DNA of 64,000 nt, from NCBI GenBank assembly GCA_950097015.1, contig CATNEN010000038.1, positions 23,263,001 through 23,327,000 on the forward strand. Direction: 5' to 3'. Position 1 is the stretch's first letter. Each line of letters starts with the position of its first letter. Made by a program: the position numbers and the translations under genes. The stretch is from Macrostomum hystrix. Its lineage: Eukaryota > Platyhelminthes > Macrostomidae. This document shows, piece after piece, positions 56,601 to 64,000 of the stretch. The notes beneath the pieces were generated by a model. It was not told the origin of the DNA and ran no database searches. It saw only the letters and a program-made list of their open reading frames with translations.

Positions 56601-57911
56601 CAATCATGAGATCCCCTCACTACAGAAATCACATCATATCCAATCATGAAAATCAGTTTTAATAATCCCATCCATCTGATGTCATCAATGTACTTTTAGC
56701 TGTCGTCAACCGCCGCCTGTCTGAGACGCCAACGCCGATGGTGCCGCAGCATCAGCCGCTTCAGCAGCAGTCTTCCTACCAGCCGGGCTCAATTAACGAC
56801 TTCGATCCCGAGACGCACAACACGGCTGACCGGGGATTAGATCCCAAGGCGGGAAGACGAGGATCGACTATCTTTGCTAGCACAAGTGAGTCTTTTGCTG
56901 CTTTCGGGGGTTGATGGAAACTTTATTTTATTCTTGTTTTTTTTCAATCTTCTTACTTTTTAGGCTTGCTAACTAGGTCGGACTCGCGGCCTCACGATGC
57001 TTTAAAGCCTGATGATGTGCCGCAGTCTGCTTTGGCTTCAACCCCTGAAGAGGTGCCGCAGAGCTTTACCGAAGTGCAGTCAAAAGGGCCTCAAGAAGTG
57101 CCTAAATCTCAGGCAGTCACTCCTGAAACTAAGCCTGAAGAAATACCTCAACCTCAGGCAGATACTCCTGAAGCTAAGCCTGAAGAAATACCTCAACCTC
57201 AGGCAGACACTCCTGAAGCTAAGCCTGAAGAAATAACTAAACCTCAGGCTGACACTCCTGAAGCTAAGCCTGAAGAAATACCTAAATCTCAGGCTGACAC
57301 TCCTGAAGCTAAGCCTAAAGAAATACCTAAATCTCAGGCCGACACTCCTGAAGCTAAGCCTGAAGAAATACCTAAATCTCAGGCCGACACTCCTGAAGCT
57401 AAGCCTGAAGAAATACCTAAACCTCAGGCAGACACTCCTGAAGCTAAGCCTGAAGAAATACCTAAATCTCAGGCAGACACTTTTGAAGCTAAGCCTGAAG
57501 AGAAAAAGGCTGAGCCTGAGTTTAATCATGAAGAGCATTCGCATCCTGAACCGTTTAAATCTGAAGCGAAGCCAGTGGTTGCAGTCAAGCCGGCGGGCCC
57601 TTTGAAGCGAAATCGCGGTGTGAGTAAAAATTCTCTCTTTAAAACCGCTCTTTAAAACAGGAATTGTTTAGCGAACAAAATTTACTTAACAATGCCACTA
57701 TGCTCAACACAAATAATCTCAACAGCTCTGCTATCGAGCTCAATTCGACTATACTGCTCAAGACTCAGACGAGGTGACTTTCAGCACTGGCGACATCATC
57801 ACGAATGTCGACGCTGTGGACGCCTGCTGGGTCTACGGCATAGTTGAACGAACCGGACGCTGTGGACTGCTGCCTGCTAGCTATCTTGTGCCCGAAGATC
57901 ACCGCGCCTAA
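50630..57911 (+). CDS. LASP1: LASP-family LIM-nebulin-SH3 protein
   Basis: Exons by GT-AG and phase: 50630-50698, 53788-53882, 54673-54760, 55341-55386, 56700-56885, 56964-57619, 57726-57911 (441 codons plus stop). Exons 1-3 encode one LIM domain (CASCGKAVY, SWHRTCFKCQTCGTSLNVKN, FCNVHYP). Exons 3-4 encode a nebulin-like repeat (AYTFVTDNQEIQRVKQNTAV then SYTGRK); only one is evident where vertebrate LASP1 has two. Exon 5 is a Gln/Pro linker. Exon 6 is a large acidic region with nine 15-residue TPEAKPEE repeats not usual in LASP. Exon 7 encodes a C-terminal SH3 (AQFDYTAQDSDEVTF, DIITNVD, CWVYGIVERTGRCGLLPASY). Known family members bind F-actin and link it to focal adhesions and signalling. The exon 6/7 junction is the least certain because its acceptor tract is weak. 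Confidence 0.93.
50699..53787 (+). other. LASP intron 1
   Basis: 3.1 kb, AT-rich, phase 0 (CAG|GTAAGA ... TTTTTAG|TCT). It contains the hAT-type element at 52005-53295. Nothing else is recognised. Confidence 0.85.
52005..53295. mobile_element. Non-autonomous hAT-type DNA transposon with 8-bp target duplication
   Basis: 1,291 bp bounded by CAGTGTTGGGCAA and TTGCCCAACACTG inverted ends. The perfect 8-bp direct repeat AGGGTTGA flanks it (51997-52004 and 53296-53303). Both ends hold many copies of AAGTAACTTCCGG and GTGCCGGAAGT subterminal repeats, which could bind transposase. No transposase frame is found, so it depends on another copy for movement. TIR and TSD length point to the hAT superfamily. 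Confidence 0.93.
53985..54440. repeat. Unclassified repeat-like block in LASP intron 2
   Basis: Base composition is more GC-rich than the intron around it. Internal repeats include GATTCCATGCTTAGAA/GATTCCATGCTCAGAA and GGGTGATTC in both orientations (about 54015, 54155 and 54250). AGGGATGT(T/C)T lies near both ends (53999 and 54431). Frames of 60-99 codons on both strands show no domain. It is possibly a MITE. Confidence 0.45.
55130..55280 (+). mobile_element. SINE family 2 fragment in LASP intron 3
   Basis: GTGAGTGGCACAGGCGAGGC and GAGGCGCAGCCGCAAAGAG resemble the family-2 SINE head and early body at 46065-46150. The copy is diverged and lacks a tail. Confidence 0.5.
55663..56650. repeat. 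40-bp minisatellite in LASP intron 4, about 24 units
   Basis: Tandem 40-bp units containing CACTACAGAAATCCCATCAT and ATCC(A/G)ATCCTGAGATCC. Single-base dimorphisms (CCAATC/CCGATC) alternate in patterns that repeat every five to six units near 55800-56200. The array ends about 50 bp before the exon 5 acceptor. Confidence 0.95.
57113..57505 (+). repeat. 45-bp in-frame minisatellite in LASP exon 6, nine units
   Basis: Encodes a 15-residue unit, ADTPEAKPEEIPKSQ, nine times with small changes (PKPQ, PQPQ, FEAK). The reading frame is kept throughout and the unit has a TP site that could be a proline-directed kinase target. Confidence 0.95.
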
Positions 57912-58205
57912 ATTTACTGACGTCAGACTCAATGTTTTTTACTCACTTTTGTTTTAATCCTACAACCTCATTAAGTTTGGGAACGGCAACCTCATTAAGA
58001 TTGAGGCTCAAGGAATGAACTCAAAATCAGTTGTAAGATATGACAAGTGAAATTTGACTGATAGATGGTGCACAAGGATGTGATGAGACAGCGATAATAT
58101 GAGCTAAGATAATAAGATATGATAAGATAAGACAGTGAATAGTGTAGCTAGATAAGACACATGGGAGATAAGACCGAGGAGAGGTGAGGCAGGGGGAGAA
58201 GAAAC
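57912..58205. other. LASP 3' flank
   Basis: Probable 3' UTR and flank; no canonical AATAAA was seen before the 30-bp array. Confidence 0.4.
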
Positions 58206-59345
58206 AGGGGAGAGATTAGACAGGGAGAGATGAGACAGGGGAGGGATGAGACATAAAGAGATTAGACAGGGAGAGATGAGTCATAAAGATATTAGACAGG
58301 GAGAGATGAGACATGAAGAGATTAGACAGGGAGAGATGAGACAGGGGAGGGATGAGACATAAAGAGATTAGACAGGGAGAGATGAGTCATAAAGAGATTA
58401 GACAGGGAGAGATGAGACATAAAGATATTAGACAGGGAGAGATGAGACATAAAGAGATTAGACAGGGAGAGATGAGTCATAAAGATATTAGACAGGGAGA
58501 GATGAGTCATAAAGAGATTAGACAGGGAGAGATGAGACATAAAGAGATTAGACAGGGAGAGATGAGTCATAAAGATATTAGACAGGGAGAGATGAGACAT
58601 AAAGATATTAGACAGGGAGAGATGAGACATAAAGATATTAGACAGGGAGAGATGAGACATAAAGATATTAGACAGGGAGAGATGAGACATAAAGAGATTA
58701 GACAGGGAGAGATGAGTCATAAAGATATTAGACAGGGAGAGATGAGTCATAAAGAGATGAGATAGGGAGAGATGAGTCATAAAGATATTAGACAGGGAGA
58801 GATGAGTCATAAAGAGATGAGATAGGGAGAGATGAGTCATAAAGATATTAGACAGGGAGAGATGAGACATAAAGAGATTAGACAGGGAGAGATGAGTCAT
58901 AAAGATATTAGACAGGGAGAGATGAGACATAAAGATATTAGACAGGGAGAGATGAGTCATAAAGAGATGAGACAGGGAGAGATGAGTCATAAAGATATTA
59001 GACAGGGAGAGATGAGTCATAAAGAGATTAGACAGGGAGAGATGAGTCATAAAGATATTAGACAGGGAGAGATGAGTCATAAAGATATTAGACAGGGAGA
59101 GATGAGTCATAAAGAGATGAGACAGGGAGAGATGAGTCATAAAGATATTAGACAGGGAGAGATGAGTCATAAAGAGATTAGACAGGGAGAGATGAGTCAT
59201 AAAGATATTAGACAGGGAGAGATGAGTCATAAAGATATTAGACAGGGAGAGATGAGACATGAAGAGATTAGACAGGGAGAGATGAGACATAAAGAGATTA
59301 GACATGGAGAGATGAGACATGAAGAGATTAGACAGGGAGAGGAAC
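58206..59345. repeat. 30-bp minisatellite, about 37 units
   Basis: Purine-rich 30-bp units (GACAGGGAGAGATGAGACAT plus AAAGAGATTA). Dimorphic sites are GAGAC/GAGTC and GAGATTA/GATATTA. Thirty is a multiple of three, giving a 363-codon minus-strand frame and 137- and 177-codon plus-strand frames with pure repeat content. Confidence 0.96.
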
Positions 59346-60049
59346 TCTACGTGAGCTCTATATGAGATTAGATTAGTCAGGGGGGGGAGAGTTGTGACAC
59401 AGGCAGTAAACACAGTTTTGATTACGTGTTGAAATGTTCATGTGTGCTCAATTCAGGAGCTGTTTGGTATATCGTAGAATGCCTTCAAATTGCTTTGCTA
59501 AAAGGCTTCTGCAAATCAACACATTAATTGAACACATTCCCCTTAATTGTATTTATTTTAATATGACTAGCCGCTTTCCAATTTTCTCTTTAAGTAGTAG
59601 TAAGCAACGAAAATAAATAACTTTTTTCTCCGAGATGTCATAGTTATTCAGAAAATATTTTTTATATTAAAAATGCAAACGTGATTGATTTTTTTATCTG
59701 GTCGTTAATGATTTTTTCTTAACTTTGATTGTTTTCAATTTTTGCTATCAATTCATTTTAATTTTTACAAATCCAAAAGGTGCAATCAAATTTCAACTGA
59801 TTTGTCTATTTTCTCAGTTGGTAAGTCTCGTAAGATTTTTACACATTTTTATGATGCTTTGGTGCTTTGAATGGCTATTTTTGCTTGTTGACCAATTTTT
59901 TTAATAGCAAAATTTCTAACCTTTATCAAAATAAACGGTTTCCATTTTTAGGTCATTGATTAAACTTTTTTGTCCTTTTTTCAATATTAATAAGTGAGAA
60001 TCCGCAATTTAGTAATTACTTTTTTAATTTCTGATTAAAAAAGTAACTC
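59346..60049. other. AT-rich intergenic spacer
   Basis: No gene or element recognised. Confidence 0.5.
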
Positions 60050-63000
60050 ATTAACCATTTCAAAGTCTCATCCACTCATTAACCACTTCAAAGTCTCATC
60101 CACTCATTAACCACTTCAAAGTCTCATCCACTCATTAACCATCTCAAAGTCTCATCCACTCATTAACCATTTCAAAGTCTCATCCACTCATTAACCACTT
60201 CAAAGTCTCATCCACTCATTAACCATTTCAAAGTCTCATCCACTCATTAACCATTTCAAAGTCTCATCCACTCATTAACCATTTCAAAGTCTCATCCACT
60301 CATTAACCATTTCAAAGTCTCATCCACTCATTAACCATTTCAAAGTCTCATCCACTCATTAACCATTTCAAAGTCTCATCCACTCATTAACCATTTCAAA
60401 GTCTCATCCACTCATTAACCATTTGAAAGTCTCATCCACTCATTAACCATTTGAAAGTCTCATCCACTCATTAACCACTTCAAAGTCTCATCCACTCATT
60501 AACCATTTCAAAGTCTCATCCACTCATTAACCATTTCAAAGTCTCATCCACTCATTAACCATTTCAAAGTCTCATCCACTCATTAACCACTTCAAAGTCT
60601 CATCCACTCATTAACCACTTCAAAGTCTCATCCACTCATTAACCATCTCAAAGTCTCATCCACTCATTAACCATTTGAAAGTCTCATCCACTCATTAACC
60701 ATTTCAAAGTCTCATCCACTCATTAACCATTTCAAAGTCTCATCCACTCATTAACCATTTCAAAGTCTCATCCACTCATTAACCATTTCAAAGTCTCATC
60801 CACTCATTAGCCACTTCAAAGTCTCATCCACTCATTAACCATCTCAAAGTCTCATCCACTCATTAACCATTTCAAAGTCTCATCCACTCATTAGCCACTT
60901 CAAAGTCTCATCCACTCATTAACCATCTCAAAGTCTCATCCACTCATTAACCATCTCAAAGTCTCATCCACTCATTAACCACTTCAAAGTCTCATCCACT
61001 CATTAACCATCTCAAAGTCTCATCCACTCATTAACCATTTCAAAGTCTCATCCACTCATTAACCACTTCAAAGTCTCATCCACTCATTAACCATTTCAAA
61101 GTCTCATCCACTCATTAACCATTTCAAAGTCTCATCCACTCATTAACCATTTCAAAGTCTCATCCACTCATTAACCATTTCAAAGTCTCATCCACTCATT
61201 AACCATTTCAAAGTCTCATCCACTCATTAACCATTTCAAAGTCTCATCCACTCATTAACCATTTGAAAGTCTCATCCACTCATTAACCACTTCAAAGTCT
61301 CATCCACTCATTAACCATTTCAAAGTCTCATCCACTCATTAACCATTTCAAAGTCTCATCCACTCATTAACCATTTCAAAGTCTCATCCACTCATTAGCC
61401 ACTTCAAAGTCTCATCCACTCATTAACCATCTCAAAGTCTCATCCACTCATTAACCATTTCAAAGTCTCATCCACTCATTAGCCACTTCAAAGTCTCATC
61501 CACTCATTAACCATCTCAAAGTCTCATCCACTCATTAACCATCTCAAAGTCTCATCCACTCATTAACCATCTCAAAGTCTCATCCACTCATTAACCACTT
61601 CAAAGTCTCATCCACTCATTAACCATCTCAAAGTCTCATCCACTCATTAACCATTTCAAAGTCTCATCCACTCATTAACCACTTCAAAGTCTCATCCACT
61701 CATTAACCATTTGAAAGTCTCATCCACTCATTAACCATTTCAAAGTCTCATCCACTCATTAACCATTTCAAAGTCTCATCCACTCATTAACCATTTCAAA
61801 GTCTCATCCACTCATTAACCATTTCAAAGTCTCATCCACTCATTAGCCACTTCAAAGTCTCATCCACTCATTAACCATCTCAAAGTCTCATCCACTCATT
61901 AACCATTTCAAAGTCTCATCCACTCATTAACCACTTCAAAGTCTCATCCACTCATTAACCATTTCAAAGTCTCATCCACTCATTAACCATTTCAAAGTCT
62001 CATCCACTCATTAACCATTTCAAAGTCTCATCCACTCATTAACCATTTGAAAGTCTCATCCACTCATTAACCACTTCAAAGTCTCATCCACTCATTAACC
62101 ATTTCAAAGTCTCATCCACTCATTAACCATTTCAAAGTCTCATCCACTCATTAACCATTTCAAAGTCTCATCCACTCATTAACCACTTCAAAGTCTCATC
62201 CACTCATTAACCATTTCAAAGTCTCATCCACTCATTAACCATTTCAAAGTCTCATCCACTCATTAACCATTTCAAAGTCTCATCCACTCATTAACCACTT
62301 CAAAGTCTCATCCACTCATTAACCACTTCAAAGTCTCATCCACTCATTAACCATCTCAAAGTCTCATCCACTCATTAACCATTTGAAAGTCTCATCCACT
62401 CATTAACCATTTGAAAGTCTCATCCACTCATTAACCATTTCAAAGTCTCATCCACTCATTAACCATTTCAAAGTCTCATCCACTCATTAACCATTTCAAA
62501 GTCTCATCCACTCATTAGCCACTTCAAAGTCTCATCCACTCATTAACCATCTCAAAGTCTCATCCACTCATTAACCATTTCAAAGTCTCATCCACTCATT
62601 AGCCACTTCAAAGTCTCATCCACTCATTAACCATCTCAAAGTCTCATCCACTCATTAACCATCTCAAAGTCTCATCCACTCATTAACCACTTCAAAGTCT
62701 CATCCACTCATTAACCATCTCAAAGTCTCATCCACTCATTAACCATTTCAAAGTCTCATCCACTCATTAACCACTTCAAAGTCTCATCCACTCATTAACC
62801 ATTTCAAAGTCTCATCCACTCATTAACCATTTCAAAGTCTCATCCACTCATTAACCATTTCAAAGTCTCATCCACTCATTAACCATTTCAAAGTCTCATC
62901 CACTCATTAACCATTTCAAAGTCTCATCCACTCATTAACCATTTCAAAGTCTCATCCACTCATTAACCATTTCAAAGTCTCATCCACTCATTAACCACTT

Positions 63001-63594
63001 CAAAGTCTCATCCACTCATTAACCACTTCAAAGTCTCATCCACTCATTAACCATCTCAAAGTCTCATCCACTCATTAACCATTTGAAAGTCTCATCCACT
63101 CATTAACCATTTCAAAGTCTCATCCACTCATTAACCATTTCAAAGTCTCATCCACTCATTAACCATTTCAAAGTCTCATCCACTCATTAACCATTTCAAA
63201 GTCTCATCCACTCATTAGCCACTTCAAAGTCTCATCCACTCATTAACCATCTCAAAGTCTCATCCACTCATTAACCATTTCAAAGTCTCATCCACTCATT
63301 AGCCACTTCAAAGTCTCATCCACTCATTAACCATCTCAAAGTCTCATCCACTCATTAACCATCTCAAAGTCTCATCCACTCATTAACCACTTCAAAGTCT
63401 CATCCACTCATTAACCATCTCAAAGTCTCATCCACTCATTAACCATTTCAAAGTCTCATCCACTCATTAACCATTTCAAAGTCTCATCCACTCATTAGCC
63501 ACTTCAAAGTCTCATCCACTCATTAACCATCTCAAAGTCTCATCCACTCATTAACCATTTCAAAGTCTCATCCACTCCTTAACCATTTCAAAGT
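60050..63594 (+). repeat. 28-bp minisatellite, about 126 units
   Basis: Near-perfect 28-bp units (CATTAACCATTTCAAAGTCT plus CATCCACT). Variants are CCACTTC, CCATCTC, CCATTTG and TTAGCC. A recurring block of variants (TTAGCC-ACTTC, then CATCTC, then CATTTC, then TTAGCC) appears at about 60810, 61395, 62510, 63210 and in part at 61850, so multi-unit duplication took place. The reverse complement of this unit forms the short array at 32758-33080. Confidence 0.97.
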
Positions 63595-63665
63595 CCTCTT
63601 TAACTTTTCTTTAATTAGAAATAAAAGATTTCTTTAAACATTTATTGAACGTTTCTTGCAGAACT

Positions 63666-64000
63666 ATGGAAAAGGAAGTAGCAGATTCAGGCAAAGACGC
63701 TGTCTGCACCTTGGTGACAAGCTCAGCTGAAGCCAATCACTGTGAGGCTAAGACGGCAGAGAAATCCGGTTGTTCGACTCTGCCAAATCCGCACCTATCA
63801 GACCGACCAGAGGAAGCATTGTTTACTTCGGAAATATTCAAAATCGAATTGAAAAACTTTCCGAACAATGCCACTGTTCTTATGGTTAAGAAGCGGCTTG
63901 AAGGATTAGGCCTCGAGCCTCACAAAGTCAAGGTCATGCCGGAGGTGGCTTTTATCACTTTCAAGAATGAAGAGCAGAGACAGAAGGCGCTGAGTGTTCT
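63666..64000 (+). CDS. TRMT2A: TRMT2A, tRNA (uracil-5-)-methyltransferase homolog A, N-terminal part
   Basis: Exon starts at 63662 after the acceptor TTTCTTGCAG. The first ATG, at 63666, lies four bases into the exon, so a 5' UTR exon lies upstream and the 28-bp array is probably in that first intron. 111 codons are visible before the window ends. After a 50-residue variable leader comes the RRM-like domain typical of this family: LFTSEIFKIELKNFP, then LGLEPHKVKVM and VAFITFKNEEQRQKAL. The catalytic SAM-dependent part would lie beyond the window. In known animals the enzyme makes m5U54 in cytosolic tRNA. Confidence 0.88.
   Translation, partial: MEKEVADSGKDAVCTLVTSSAEANHCEAKTAEKSGCSTLPNPHLSDRPEEALFTSEIFKIELKNFPNNATVLMVKKRLEGLGLEPHKVKVMPEVAFITFKNEEQRQKALSV

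Noticed and set aside
57080-57544. 154-codon minus-strand frame opposite LASP exon 6
   Set aside because: Shadow of the 45-bp in-frame repeat; the plus strand has splice sites and domain context.
58322-59413. 363-codon minus-strand frame (SLSNIFMTHL repeats) and plus-strand counterparts
   Set aside because: Product of a 30-bp tandem array; both strands are open for the same arithmetic reason.

Overview
This window is from an animal (metazoan) nuclear genome. Genes are split by GT-AG introns. The proteins are animal families: a LASP-type LIM/nebulin/SH3 protein, a DEG/ENaC channel, a fibrinogen-related secreted protein, TRAIP and TRMT2A. Most of the remaining sequence is tandem or mobile repeat. 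I cannot name the phylum; an invertebrate with a repeat-rich genome fits best.

Layout. 0.56-21.9 kb is a satellite block without convincing genes. It holds a 20/21-bp minisatellite (0.6-3.1 kb), a 58-bp satellite of about 209 near-identical monomers (3.56-15.7 kb), further 21-, 22- and 25-bp arrays, and a tRNA-derived SINE. Degenerate paralogues of the satellite flanks lie at 19.2-21.9 kb; one of them carries only a single 58-bp unit. 22.4-26.8 kb holds a tyrosine-recombinase (Ngaro/DIRS-type) retrotransposon with diagnostic A1-B1-A2-B2 split direct repeats, then a remnant of another. 27.1-29.8 kb is a four-exon gene for a secreted protein with two copies of an unrecognised module followed by a truncated fibrinogen-like domain. 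30.7-32.4 kb is a dead LINE-type reverse transcriptase, followed by 26- and 28-bp minisatellites. 34.5-35.9 kb is an intronless TRAIP-like RING ubiquitin ligase. 36.2-38.3 kb holds a reverse-strand LINE remnant and a DEG/ENaC pseudogene. 40.75-45.2 kb is a nearly intact second Ngaro-type element, in which Gag and RT share a frame separated by one TGA. 46.7-48.4 kb is an intact DEG/ENaC channel gene. 49.2-49.85 kb is another RT fossil. 50.6-57.9 kb is a seven-exon LASP gene with a hAT-type element in intron 1, a 40-bp minisatellite in intron 4 and a 45-bp in-frame minisatellite in exon 6. A 30-bp array (58.2-59.35 kb) and a 28-bp array of about 126 units (60.05-63.6 kb) follow. The window ends inside the first coding exon of TRMT2A.

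The cellular genes do not form a pathway. The strongest signals are about repeats: higher-order structure in the 58-bp array and an apparent unexpanded relative of it 5 kb away; two tyrosine-recombinase retroelements with unusual expression features; and one 28-bp minisatellite family present at two loci 27 kb apart in opposite orientation.
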